Of a DNA stretch of 64,000 bases, positions 55,646 through 64,000 are shown piece by piece. The DNA is from Bacteroidota bacterium. GTDB taxonomy: Bacteria > Bacteroidota > Bacteroidia > Chitinophagales > Chitinophagaceae. The position numbers and the translations under genes were made by a program. The stretch is taken from positions 1-64,000 of the forward strand of contig CANFXV010000002.1 of NCBI GenBank assembly GCA_947451115.1. Reading direction: 5' to 3'. The notes under the pieces were generated by a model. It saw only the letters and a program-made list of their open reading frames with translations. It was not told where the DNA came from and did no database searches. Numbering within the stretch: position 1 is the first letter of the stretch; every line of letters starts with the position of its first letter.

Positions 55646-58237
55646 ATGTCAGTCACCAACAACAGCTATTCACAACAATTTAGAAGAAATGTATCTGATA
55701 AATACATTATCTACAATAGTTTATTTGCAGCATTGCCCTATTCTGGTGTTGCTAATGTGGGTGCTTTGCTTCCTATTCTTTTACAAACCTGTGAGGAAGG
55801 CTATGCCAAAGGAAAATCACCCAGCGAAATTATTGACTATTTTTTTAGCAGACATACACAAGTAGAATCAGAAACAGAAAAAATTGATCACTTATTTAAA
55901 TATGTACAATACATAGAAAGACAAGTGGTTTTGTTTGATGCGATTGAAGATGCTGCCTTTACTTCGGTGAACGATATGGAAGGACCCGGCAGTGTAAAAA
56001 CTTTATTAAGAGATGCCAACTTTACAGGTAAAAATCAAGCTTTAAAAAACAAACTTGAAAATTTTAAAGCCCGTATTGTTTTAACCGCTCACCCCACACA
56101 ATTTTATCCAGCCAATGTATTAGGTATTATCCATGACATGGGGGAAGCCATTGGTAAAAATGATTTTCATACCATCAACCAGTACATTCAACAATTAGGC
56201 CTAACTCCCTTTTTTAATAAAAAACAACCCAGCCCTGCAGACGAGGCCTTGAACTTAATGTGGTATTTGGAAAATGTTTTTTATCATGCCATTGGCAATA
56301 TATACAGTGGTATTGTGAATGAAGTATTTGATGGTCAATACACAGGCAACAACCCCTTCATTGAATTAGGCTTTTGGCCAGGTGGAGATAGAGATGGCAA
56401 TCCATTTGTGAATGCTGCCACGACCATTAATGTGGCCAAGGGATTAAGAAGTAGTATTATCGTTTGTTATTATAGAGATGTTAGAAAATTAAAAAGGAAG
56501 TTGACTTTTTCAGGCATCGATTTACTGCTAACGAATCTAGAAGCGAAATTGTATGAAAATGTTTTTAGAGCAGATGAAAGTCATCCTATTGAAAAAGAAG
56601 AAATCATTGCGAGCTTAGAAGCCATCAAGAAAAAGATCATTGAGGAGGACCATTCCCTTTATTTATCTAGATTGGAAAGTCTTTTACATAAAGTAAATTT
56701 ATTTGGCACACATTTTGCCTCCTTAGACATTCGTCAAGATAGCAGAATACACCATCAAGTACTGATGACCGTGCATGAAACCTTGCTGGCAAAAAATGGT
56801 AAGGGGTTATTTCCAAAAAATTATACAAGTTTAGCCACGGAGGATCAAATCAATCTTTTGAGTCAGCTTTCAGCTCAATTAAATCCAATCGATTTTACAG
56901 ATACCATTACTAAAGATACTTTAGAAAGTATTTATGCCATTCAACAGGTGCAAGCCATGAATGGGGAAGCCGGTTGTCATAGATATGTGATTAGCAATTG
57001 TCAATCAGAACTAAATGTGATGGAATTGTATGCGCTATTTAGATTATGTGGATGGGACGAGCATATAAAAACAGTAGACATAGTACCTCTTTTTGAAACC
57101 ATCGATGATTTAACTGCTGCAGAATCTATCATGGATAGCTTGTACCAACAACCTTTGTATGCCAAACATTTAACCCATAGAAATGGACAGCAACCCATCA
57201 TGCTAGGATTTAGTGATGGCACTAAGGATGGTGGTTATTTACAAGCCAACTGGAGTATTTACAAAGCAAAAGAAACCCTTACTGCCATTTCAAGAAAACA
57301 CCATATCATTGTTAAGTTTTTTGATGGACGCGGTGGACCTCCCTCAAGAGGTGGGGGCAAAACGCATCAATTTTATGCCTCCATGGGCAATCAAATAGAA
57401 AATGATGAAATTCAATTGACCATTCAGGGACAAACCATCACTTCTAATTTTGGTACCATACATTCTGCCCAATACAATTTAGAACAATTATTGACCGCCG
57501 GGATAAGCAATGAACTATTTGCAGATACTAAATTGCAATTGTCCGAACAAGACCGTTCTATTTTAGAAGAGCTGGGCAATATAAGTTATGCGGCTTATCA
57601 GCAACTCAAAGAAAACCCTTTGTTCTTACCTTATTTACAAAAATTTAGTCCCTTAAACTATTATAGTAAAAGTAATATTGCAAGTAGGCCTGCTAAAAGA
57701 GGTACCGGCAATGCTTTAAGTTTTAGCGACTTAAGGGCCATCCCCTTTGTAGGCAGCTGGAGCCAGTTGAAACAAAATGTACCAGGCTTTTATGGAGTAG
57801 GTACTGCCTTGCAAGTATTAAAAGAAAAAGGTTTATGGAATGAAGTACAATCCTTATTCAACAATATTTCTTTTTTTAGAACTTTGATTGACAACAGTAT
57901 GATGAGCATGGTGAAGTCTAATTTTGCCATCACTAAATACATCGAATCCGATACTACTTTTAATCCTATTTGGCATACCATCAAAGAAGAATTTAAATTA
58001 ACGACCCAGTTGTATTTAGAATTAAGCAACGCCAAAAGCTTAATGGAGGCAGACACGGTGTCTAAGCATTCCATTTTATTAAGAGACCGCATTGTGCTGC
58101 CCTTATTAACCATTCAACAATATACTTTGTGTAAAGTTCAATCGCCTGTTTTGGAAACTCAATTGATGGCAGCATATGAAAAATTATTGACCAGAACCAT
58201 GTTTGGGGTCATTAATGCAGCAAGAAACTCTGCTTAA
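55646..58237 (+). CDS. ppc: phosphoenolpyruvate carboxylase (Bacteroidota-type)
   Basis: 863 residues. It adds bicarbonate to phosphoenolpyruvate to form oxaloacetate, replenishing the TCA cycle. Catalytic motifs: LTAHPTQ with the essential histidine near residue 149, FWPGGDRDGNPFV, FGTHFASLDIRQDSR and the mobile loop FFDGRGGPPSRGGG near 558-572, where the usual His before GRGG is Asp. The C-terminus ends NAARNSA in place of the common RNTG. An ATG at 55604 would add 14 residues, but the -7 box lies inside that stretch, so 55646 is the start. Convergent with the glycosylase, one base apart. Confidence 0.93.
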   Translation: MSVTNNSYSQQFRRNVSDKYIIYNSLFAALPYSGVANVGALLPILLQTCEEGYAKGKSPSEIIDYFFSRHTQVESETEKIDHLFKYVQYIERQVVLFDAIEDAAFTSVNDMEGPGSVKTLLRDANFTGKNQALKNKLENFKARIVLTAHPTQFYPANVLGIIHDMGEAIGKNDFHTINQYIQQLGLTPFFNKKQPSPADEALNLMWYLENVFYHAIGNIYSGIVNEVFDGQYTGNNPFIELGFWPGGDRDGNPFVNAATTINVAKGLRSSIIVCYYRDVRKLKRKLTFSGIDLLLTNLEAKLYENVFRADESHPIEKEEIIASLEAIKKKIIEEDHSLYLSRLESLLHKVNLFGTHFASLDIRQDSRIHHQVLMTVHETLLAKNGKGLFPKNYTSLATEDQINLLSQLSAQLNPIDFTDTITKDTLESIYAIQQVQAMNGEAGCHRYVISNCQSELNVMELYALFRLCGWDEHIKTVDIVPLFETIDDLTAAESIMDSLYQQPLYAKHLTHRNGQQPIMLGFSDGTKDGGYLQANWSIYKAKETLTAISRKHHIIVKFFDGRGGPPSRGGGKTHQFYASMGNQIENDEIQLTIQGQTITSNFGTIHSAQYNLEQLLTAGISNELFADTKLQLSEQDRSILEELGNISYAAYQQLKENPLFLPYLQKFSPLNYYSKSNIASRPAKRGTGNALSFSDLRAIPFVGSWSQLKQNVPGFYGVGTALQVLKEKGLWNEVQSLFNNISFFRTLIDNSMMSMVKSNFAITKYIESDTTFNPIWHTIKEEFKLTTQLYLELSNAKSLMEADTVSKHSILLRDRIVLPLLTIQQYTLCKVQSPVLETQLMAAYEKLLTRTMFGVINAARNSA

Positions 58238-58238
58238 T

Positions 58239-58844
58239 TTAAACAGCTCCCTTATCGTCTTTCCATTGCCACAAATGCAAGCAGGCATAGGTTTTAAAAG
58301 GGGCCCAAGCAGCCGCCTTTTTTAGCATTTTTGTTTGTAATTCTTTTTTTGTCGTATATTTTATTTTATACAAACCAATCATGGCCTGCTGTATGCCTAA
58401 GTCGTCCACGGCAAAAACATTTTCATGCCCTAAACTAAACATCAATAACATTTCTACGGTCCAGCTACCTACTCCCTTTATTTGGGTCAATAAGGCAATC
58501 ACTGCTTCGGGCTCCATGGTGTACAATTGCTTGTCTGTGATCTTTTGTTCTATAAAAAATCTTGCAACGTTTTGAACATAGTTTACTTTAGAACTACTTA
58601 AACCAATACTACGCAAGGTTTCCACTGGAGTGTCCATGACTTCTTGCATAGATGGCTCATACCCATGGTACAAATCCAAAAAACGTAAAAAAATGATCTT
58701 GGCCACCTTGGTATTTAATTGCTGACTAATTATACTTGCAATGAGCCTAACCCCTGTGTTTTTTCTTTTCTTTAAAGTATAGGGCTTGGCCTTTAAAAGC
58801 GGTGCAAATTTTAGATCCTTTTTTAAATGTTGCTGATAAGTCAT
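58239..58844 (-). CDS. DNA-3-methyladenine glycosylase II-like (AlkA family)
   Basis: 201 residues, HhH-GPD superfamily. Helix-hairpin-helix LTQIKGVGSWTV at 119-130 is followed by the catalytic aspartate region FAVDDLGIQ (D147/D148). It excises alkylated purines. No iron-sulfur cysteines, which separates it from endonuclease III. It lacks the N-terminal AlkA domain, so it is a short form. Confidence 0.92.
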   Translation of the reverse strand: MTYQQHLKKDLKFAPLLKAKPYTLKKRKNTGVRLIASIISQQLNTKVAKIIFLRFLDLYHGYEPSMQEVMDTPVETLRSIGLSSSKVNYVQNVARFFIEQKITDKQLYTMEPEAVIALLTQIKGVGSWTVEMLLMFSLGHENVFAVDDLGIQQAMIGLYKIKYTTKKELQTKMLKKAAAWAPFKTYACLHLWQWKDDKGAV

Positions 58845-58920
58845 GGCTGTAAATTAAGGTGTTTTTATTTATTTGTCTTAACTTTTCAATACCATTAATT
58901 ACTGTTTAAATTAAATTTTT

Positions 58921-59343
58921 ATGAAAAAATATTTTCTACTCATGGCTGTCTTATTAAGTACAGGGCTTTTCGCACAAAATAAAGAGGAGCAAGCTATTCG
59001 CGCCATACTATCCAATCAAACAAATGCTTGGAACAAGGGGGATTTAGCCTCATTTATGATTGGCTATTGGGAAAATGATAGCTTGGTGTATGTAGGCAAG
59101 AATGGGCCTGCCTATGGCTATGCAACCACGCTCAATAATTACCAAAAGAATTACCCAGACACCAGTCATATGGGAAAACTAAAGTTTGAATTGATCAGTT
59201 TTAAGCCATTGAATAAGGACCATTACTTTGTATTGGGTAAATTTTATTTAACAAGAACAGTAGGTAATGCCAGTGGTTACTTTACCCTTTTGTTTAAAAA
59301 AATAAATGGAGTTTGGAAAGTCATTGCGGACCACAGTAGCTAA
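58921..59343 (+). CDS. secreted NTF2-like (DUF4440/SnoaL-type) protein
   Basis: 140 residues with a signal peptide (MKKYFLLMAVLLSTGLFAQ). The mature part has the helical start EEQAIRAILSNQTNAWNKGDL and a final VWKVIADHSS typical of the NTF2-like cone fold. Probably periplasmic; ligand or reaction unknown. Single gene, convergent with the small membrane protein. Confidence 0.85.
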   Translation: MKKYFLLMAVLLSTGLFAQNKEEQAIRAILSNQTNAWNKGDLASFMIGYWENDSLVYVGKNGPAYGYATTLNNYQKNYPDTSHMGKLKFELISFKPLNKDHYFVLGKFYLTRTVGNASGYFTLLFKKINGVWKVIADHSS

Positions 59344-59356
59344 TCAAAATTTTGAT

Positions 59357-59590
59357 TTAGTCTATTTTAATGCCAATGGGATGACGCCATATTTTGTATA
59401 AAATATAAAGTAATCCTGCCAAGCTAAGCAAAAGAAAAATATAAAATACCATATTGCTTAATTGCCAATGATTGCCCACATAGGCATAACCCCACATCAA
59501 GCCAATACTACTATTCACAATCATCCACAATACAGTTAACCCAATGGTGCGTAGTATGCGATTTAAAAATTGTAGTAATTGTGGTTCCAT
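59357..59590 (-). CDS. small two-helix membrane protein, unknown function
   Basis: 77 residues with two hydrophobic helices (about 13-34 and 46-66) and a basic C-terminus (YKIWRHPIGIKID). It starts 15 bases after the M23 peptidase gene on the same strand and may be co-transcribed. No family recognised. The codon use looks like its neighbours and the start is a plain ATG, so it is probably a real gene. Confidence 0.65.
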   Translation of the reverse strand: MEPQLLQFLNRILRTIGLTVLWMIVNSSIGLMWGYAYVGNHWQLSNMVFYIFLLLSLAGLLYILYKIWRHPIGIKID

Positions 59591-59605
59591 AAAAATTGGA
59601 TGTAG

Positions 59606-60577
59606 TTAATCCAAACTTTGTTTATTAGTCGCTGCCGCTTTTAATAAGCGATCAAATTGAGCAGGGGTTAAATCATTGTAGAAATAATACACAGGATCAA
59701 CTTTTATATTTCTTTTGATTACTTCATAATGACAATGTGGCCCTGTGCTTTTTCCAGTACTACCAATGTAGCCAATGACTTCTCCACGTTTAATAGATTG
59801 TCCTGCTCTTACTTTTACGCGAACCATGTGTCCATAAAGGGTTTGATAACCATACCCATGATTGATGACCACTTTGTTCCCATAACCATCGGTATTAAAA
59901 CCGGCAATTTGCACCACCCCATCTGCAGTAGCATAAATGGGTGTACCAATCGGGGCCGTAAAATCTAAGCCCTGATGAAAACGAATATCTTTATACAATG
60001 GATCAATTCTATAACCAAAGCTTCCAGCGATTCTATTTAAGTTTTTATTGCTTACTGGCTGAATAGAAGGAATAGCTTTTAATAATTTTTCCTTGTTTTT
60101 TACCATGGAATTAATCTCCACAAAAGATTTAGTTTGATAGGCCATTCTCAAACTCAAATTATTTAATTGACCGATCATGTTTTTAAGCAATTCAGCATTG
60201 GTTAAATTTTGTATCAATCGAACTTCCTTTTGCGCCTCCATCTCTTTCACCCTTGCACTGTCTGGAATAGGACTGGACTCAAAAATGGATCGATAAACTT
60301 CGTTGTCTCTATGTTCCAGTTCCGACATCTGCAATTCCAATTGCTTAAGTTGTGCCTCTAGTACACTGTAATTTTCCTTGTAAGTTTGGTTTTGCTGGCG
60401 CAGCAATTTTTCCTTTGGGGAATCAATGTATTGAAACAAAACCACCACAATAATGACTCCGGTAACAATAGAAGCTGCTACATAGCCAAAAAGCTGCAAA
60501 AGCCTTACCCGAAGGGGAACTTCTACCTTTTCAAATCGAAGGGTATGTGTATTAAAGAAGTATTTTATTTTCTTCAT
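59606..60577 (-). CDS. M23-family metallopeptidase, membrane-anchored
   Basis: 323 residues: a short cytoplasmic start, one membrane helix (about 30-50), a coiled coil (55-165) and a C-terminal LytM/M23 domain with the zinc and catalytic residues H201 (HQGLDF), D205, H250 (LYGHM) and HCH at 281-283. All motif residues are kept, so it should be an active endopeptidase acting on peptidoglycan crosslinks, or an elongation-linked MepM-like enzyme. Divergent from alaS. Confidence 0.93.
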   Translation of the reverse strand: MKKIKYFFNTHTLRFEKVEVPLRVRLLQLFGYVAASIVTGVIIVVVLFQYIDSPKEKLLRQQNQTYKENYSVLEAQLKQLELQMSELEHRDNEVYRSIFESSPIPDSARVKEMEAQKEVRLIQNLTNAELLKNMIGQLNNLSLRMAYQTKSFVEINSMVKNKEKLLKAIPSIQPVSNKNLNRIAGSFGYRIDPLYKDIRFHQGLDFTAPIGTPIYATADGVVQIAGFNTDGYGNKVVINHGYGYQTLYGHMVRVKVRAGQSIKRGEVIGYIGSTGKSTGPHCHYEVIKRNIKVDPVYYFYNDLTPAQFDRLLKAAATNKQSLD

Positions 60578-60628
60578 CTAAAAGTTCTATTATTTGACCT
60601 AAAAGGCCATAAAAAAGCCCTAAATCCT

Positions 60629-60636
60629 TACCTTTG
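60629..60636 (+). promoter_or_regulatory. -7 promoter box of alaS
   Basis: TACCTTTG, a perfect TAnnTTTG, 64 bases before the alaS ATG. It lies on the mepM side of the mepM-facing box at 60658, so the two divergent transcripts would overlap at their 5' ends. Confidence 0.5.
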
Positions 60637-60657
60637 AGGTCATTTTAAAAAGCATAA

Positions 60658-60665
60658 CAAATATA
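60658..60665 (-). promoter_or_regulatory. -7 promoter box of the M23 peptidase gene
   Basis: TATATTTG on the minus strand, a perfect TAnnTTTG, 80 bases before the M23 peptidase start. Confidence 0.45.
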
Positions 60666-60700
60666 GCTTTTAAGACCAACACAGCCTAAAATTAAGCTAC

Positions 60701-63388
60701 ATGAGGAAGAGCTCCGAAATAAGACAAGCATTTTTAGATTTTTTCGCATCTAAAGGACATGCCATTGTCCCCTCTGCACCCATTATTGTAAAAAATGACC
60801 CAACCTTACTTTTTACCAATGCGGGCATGAATCAATTCAAAGATTATTTCTTAGGCAATCAAGTGCCCAGTCATACAAGAATTGCAGATACACAAAAATG
60901 TTTGCGCGTTAGTGGTAAACACAATGATTTAGAAGAAGTGGGCGTAGATACTTACCACCATACCATGTTTGAAATGTTGGGCAACTGGAGCTTTGGAGAT
61001 TATTTTAAAGGAGAAGCCATTGAATGGAGTTGGGAATTATTGACCAAGGTATATGGCATTGATCCAGCTAAATTATACGTCACCGTATTTGAAGGAGACG
61101 CCTCAGAAAATTTACCGGCATCCAGCGAAGCTTTAATGCATTGGAAAAAATGGGTACCTGATGAAAAAATTATTTACGGAAATAAAAAAGATAATTTTTG
61201 GGAAATGGGTGATACGGGTCCTTGTGGCCCATGTAGTGAGATACATGTAGACATGAGATCTGACGAAGAGATTGCCAAAATTCCTGGTCGCGATTTGGTG
61301 AACAAAGATCATCCGCAAGTCATTGAAATTTGGAACAATGTATTCATTCAATACAATAGAAAAAAAGATGGAAGTTTAGAAGCGCTTCCAAATAAACATG
61401 TAGATACAGGAATGGGTTTTGAAAGATTGGTGCGTGTAATTCAAAATAAAAAAAGCAACTACGATACGGATGTTTTCACCGGCACCATAGAAGCAGTAGA
61501 AAAGATTACCCATAAAACATATGATTACAGTGATACTAAAGAGGCAGTTGCTTTCAGAGTGCTTGCAGATCATATCAGGGCCATTGCCTTTACGATTGCA
61601 GATGGTCAACTCCCAGCCAATACCGGTGCGGGTTATGTGATTAGAAGAATATTAAGAAGAGCAGTGAGGTATTATTATTCTTATTTAGATTATAAGCATC
61701 CTTTACTGTATCAATTGATGCCCTTGCTCGCCGAACAATTTGCCCATGTATTCCCAGAACTAACAGGTCAATTAGACTTTGTTACTAAAGTAGTGAAAGA
61801 GGAAGAAGAAGGCTTCTTGCGCACTTTGGAAAAAGGATTGAAGCGCATGGATGATATTATAGCGGCTCATCCTAAACAAGCCACCATCGAAGGCAAATTG
61901 GTCTTTGAATTGTTTGATACTTTTGGCTTTCCTGTAGATTTAACCAGATTAATCGCCAGTGAAAATGAATTGCAAGTGGATGAAGCCGGATTTGAAAAAG
62001 AAATGTTGCAACAAAAAAACAGAAGTCGTGCGGCTACTGCCATTGATACAGGTGACTGGATACAAGTAAACCCTGATAAAGAAACCAATTTTGTAGGTTA
62101 CAGTTCCATGGAAGCTACTGCCACTATTATTAAATATAGAAATGTAAAAGCCAAGGGCAAAGAAGCCTACCAATGGGTTTTAGCTGAAACTCCTTTTTAT
62201 GCAGAGAGCGGTGGACAGGTGGGTGATATTGGCAGCTTTGAATTTGAAGATGGTACAATCATAGCAGTCACCGATACCAAAAAAGAGAATAACTTATTTA
62301 TTCATTTTACGGAAAGCTTGCCTCCGGTAATTTCTAATACAGTTAAAGCAACTGTTAATACAAGTGCTAGAAAAGCAACTACCTTACACCATTCAGCTAC
62401 CCACTTATTACATGCAGCACTTAGAAATATTTTAGGCAAGCATGTGGCACAGAAAGGAAGCTTGTGCAATACCGATCAATTGCGATTTGACTTTTCACAT
62501 TTCGCCAAAATGAATGCAGAAGAAATAAGCCAAGTGGAAACTATGGTGAATGCAAAAATCAAAGAAAACATTCCTGTGGTCATCAAAGAAATGAACAAGG
62601 AAGAAGCCATTGGATTAGGGGCAATGGCCTTGTTTGGTGAAAAATATGGAGACAAAGTGCGTGTAGTGGTAATGGATCCAGCCTATTCCATTGAATTATG
62701 CGGCGGCACCCATGTGGGACATACGGGTGAAATTGGGAATTTTATTTTAAAAGCAGAAGCTTCTGTTGCTGCTGGTGTGAGAAGAATTGAGGCAGTGGTG
62801 GGAGATGCTGCAGGAAAATATATTACCGAGGTCAATGAAAAACTACATAAGCAAATTGTACAACTAACAGAAGCTTGCGCATTACTTGCCGTTAAAATAA
62901 ATGTTCCCTTTAAAGCACCCGAGTGGAATGAATCTAGCAGCGTGGATGTATTAAATGATACCATTGCCTCTTTGCAAGCAAGTCAAAAAGAACTCTCTAA
63001 AAAATTAGAAAGTAAAGAAGCTTTATTAGTGAATGAACTAACAAGTCAATATGCCGACCAATTTGAAACTATTAATGGAATTGCTTTTTTAGGAAAGGAG
63101 ATTCCATTATCAAGTGCCGACAACTTAAAAAAATTAGCAGTGGCCTTGGGCCTAACTCAAAATAAGCATTGCATTGTGCTCGTAGCTCAAATTGAATCAA
63201 AAGCAGCGGTGGTGCTTTCTATTAGTGAATCATTAAGTACTACTATGCCAGCCACTCAAATTATTAAGGATAAAATTGCACCACTCATTAAGGGTGGCGG
63301 TGGTGGACAAAAAACACTGGCCTCCGCAGGTGGTCAAGATGCTACACAATTAGACAAAGTCATTGAAGTGGTAAAAGGATTGCTCTAG
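60701..63388 (+). CDS. alaS: alanyl-tRNA synthetase
   Basis: 895 residues with all domains: aminoacylation core (about 1-255) with VGVDTYHHTMFEMLGNWS and GDTGPCGPCSEIH, tRNA-recognition helices (about 255-460), editing domain with the zinc-binding HHSATHLLHAAL and CGGTHVGHTGEIG, and the C-terminal DHHA1-like Gly-rich end GGGGGQKTLASAGG. It charges tRNA-Ala. Followed by gatB after 29 bases. Confidence 0.98.
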   Translation: MRKSSEIRQAFLDFFASKGHAIVPSAPIIVKNDPTLLFTNAGMNQFKDYFLGNQVPSHTRIADTQKCLRVSGKHNDLEEVGVDTYHHTMFEMLGNWSFGDYFKGEAIEWSWELLTKVYGIDPAKLYVTVFEGDASENLPASSEALMHWKKWVPDEKIIYGNKKDNFWEMGDTGPCGPCSEIHVDMRSDEEIAKIPGRDLVNKDHPQVIEIWNNVFIQYNRKKDGSLEALPNKHVDTGMGFERLVRVIQNKKSNYDTDVFTGTIEAVEKITHKTYDYSDTKEAVAFRVLADHIRAIAFTIADGQLPANTGAGYVIRRILRRAVRYYYSYLDYKHPLLYQLMPLLAEQFAHVFPELTGQLDFVTKVVKEEEEGFLRTLEKGLKRMDDIIAAHPKQATIEGKLVFELFDTFGFPVDLTRLIASENELQVDEAGFEKEMLQQKNRSRAATAIDTGDWIQVNPDKETNFVGYSSMEATATIIKYRNVKAKGKEAYQWVLAETPFYAESGGQVGDIGSFEFEDGTIIAVTDTKKENNLFIHFTESLPPVISNTVKATVNTSARKATTLHHSATHLLHAALRNILGKHVAQKGSLCNTDQLRFDFSHFAKMNAEEISQVETMVNAKIKENIPVVIKEMNKEEAIGLGAMALFGEKYGDKVRVVVMDPAYSIELCGGTHVGHTGEIGNFILKAEASVAAGVRRIEAVVGDAAGKYITEVNEKLHKQIVQLTEACALLAVKINVPFKAPEWNESSSVDVLNDTIASLQASQKELSKKLESKEALLVNELTSQYADQFETINGIAFLGKEIPLSSADNLKKLAVALGLTQNKHCIVLVAQIESKAAVVLSISESLSTTMPATQIIKDKIAPLIKGGGGGQKTLASAGGQDATQLDKVIEVVKGLL

Positions 63389-63405
63389 TAAATGACAAAA
63401 AATGG

Positions 63406-63413
63406 TACTTTTA
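63406..63413 (+). promoter_or_regulatory. possible -7 box of gatB
   Basis: TACTTTTA differs from TAnnTTTG in its last base only and ends four bases before the gatB ATG at 63418, matching the spacing at other leaderless-looking genes here. Confidence 0.4.
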
Positions 63414-63417
63414 CATC

Positions 63418-64000
63418 ATGACGCATTCCTCTAAATACGAGGCAGTAATTGGCTTAGAAATTCATGCACAATTGGCTACCCAAACTAAGTTATTCTGTGG
63501 CGATTCCACTGCATTTGGCGCTGCACCCAATACCCAAATCAGTCCAATTACTATGGGTCATCCAGGTACTTTACCAAAAACCAATGAAAAAGCCATTGAG
63601 TATGCCATTACAATGGGCCTTGCTTGCGGTTCCGTCATTGAACTAAATAATTATTTCGCAAGAAAAAATTATTTCTACCCCGATCTTCCCAAAGGCTATC
63701 AAATTTCACAACATACTACCCCCATCTGTGTAGGAGGTACTGTAAGGATTAAAACTTTGGAAGGAGAAAAAGATATCCAATTAAACCGCATTCATTTAGA
63801 AGAAGATGCTGGAAAAAGTATTCATGATCTTTCTGAAACAGCCACTTATATTGATTTAAACAGAGCTGGCACTCCCTTGATTGAACTAGTGACTGAACCT
63901 TGTTTGCATTCTGCCGATGAGGCCTTCTTATTTGTCACTGAGATCAGAAAATTAGTAAGATGGTTGGGTGTATGTGATGGAAATATGGAAGAAGGTAGTT
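63418..64000 (+). CDS. gatB: Asp-tRNA(Asn)/Glu-tRNA(Gln) amidotransferase subunit B, N-terminal part
   Basis: Partial, cut by the right edge after about 194 residues. The frame from the ATG at 63418 shows the GatB start YEAVIGLEIHAQL, FCGDSTAFGAAPNT, ITMGHPGTLP, YFARKNYFYPDLPKGYQIS and HLEEDAGKSIHD, then DLNRAGTPLIELVTEP. GatB recognises the mischarged tRNA and activates it as part of GatCAB. The cysteine pattern of zinc-containing GatB proteins cannot be judged fully here. Confidence 0.96.
   Translation, partial: MTHSSKYEAVIGLEIHAQLATQTKLFCGDSTAFGAAPNTQISPITMGHPGTLPKTNEKAIEYAITMGLACGSVIELNNYFARKNYFYPDLPKGYQISQHTTPICVGGTVRIKTLEGEKDIQLNRIHLEEDAGKSIHDLSETATYIDLNRAGTPLIELVTEPCLHSADEAFLFVTEIRKLVRWLGVCDGNMEEGS

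Overview
The window comes from a member of the Bacteroidota, most likely the Chitinophagales/Chitinophagaceae. Four things point there: the A+T-rich sequence (roughly 60% A+T by eye), -7 promoter boxes of the Bacteroidota form TAnnTTTG instead of -35/-10 boxes, the near absence of Shine-Dalgarno sequences, and lineage genes such as a PorT/SprT-like type IX secretion protein, a fused E1 alpha/beta dehydrogenase, large Asp-box (VPS10/sortilin-like) secreted proteins and a Bacteroidota-type dihydroorotase. It looks like an ordinary, gene-dense chromosomal core. I found no phage genes, insertion sequences, CRISPR arrays, tRNA or rRNA genes, and no gene-free stretch longer than about 300 bases. Both ends cut genes: a class III aminotransferase on the left and gatB on the right.

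Layout. 1-8263: aminotransferase (partial), gamma-carbonic anhydrase, rsgA, then a rightward run ubiE-porT-pyrC-mutS-like-comM, and a CoA-binding protein. 8365-11256: a Lys/Ala-rich histone H1-like repeat protein and a secreted HExxH metalloprotease. 11468-18279: dihydrolipoyl acyltransferase (E2), isocitrate dehydrogenase, apaG, nadE and namZ. 18334-24836: two tandem secreted Asp-box proteins of about 1050 residues, with long hairpins between them. 24960-33141: thiolase, pyrD, an MBL hydrolase, a two-component pair, galE, prfA and an M19 dipeptidase. 33198-41965: fused E1 dehydrogenase, a BI-1 family protein, a polysaccharide deacetylase, a 2-oxoacid:ferredoxin oxidoreductase alpha subunit without its beta partner, nth-divIC-like, eno and an ABC ATPase. 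42016-47460: a small two-helix membrane protein plus an MHS-type MFS carrier divergent from acs, then a POT peptide transporter. 47539-55564: purD, the elongasome operon mreBCD-mrdA-rodA and an MBL hydrolase. 55646-end: ppc, an AlkA-like glycosylase, an NTF2-like secreted protein, a small membrane protein, an M23 peptidase, alaS and gatB.

How the genes work together. The main themes are central carbon metabolism (E1, E2, icd, KorA, ppc, acs, eno, thiolase), nucleotide synthesis (pyrC, pyrD, purD), translation (prfA, alaS, gatB, rsgA), and envelope growth and turnover (mreBCD-mrdA-rodA, the DivIC-like protein, namZ, M23 peptidase, deacetylase).

The most distinctive DNA-level signal is the placement of -7 boxes. 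At seven genes a TAnnTTTG-like box ends exactly four bases before the start codon, which suggests leaderless mRNAs. Such boxes also helped me correct start codons of ubiE, ppc and korA. The most suggestive gene-level signal is the acs / MHS carrier / two-helix protein cluster, laid out like the acetate uptake locus acs-yjcH-actP but built from unrelated parts. I did not find a clearly unprecedented system.
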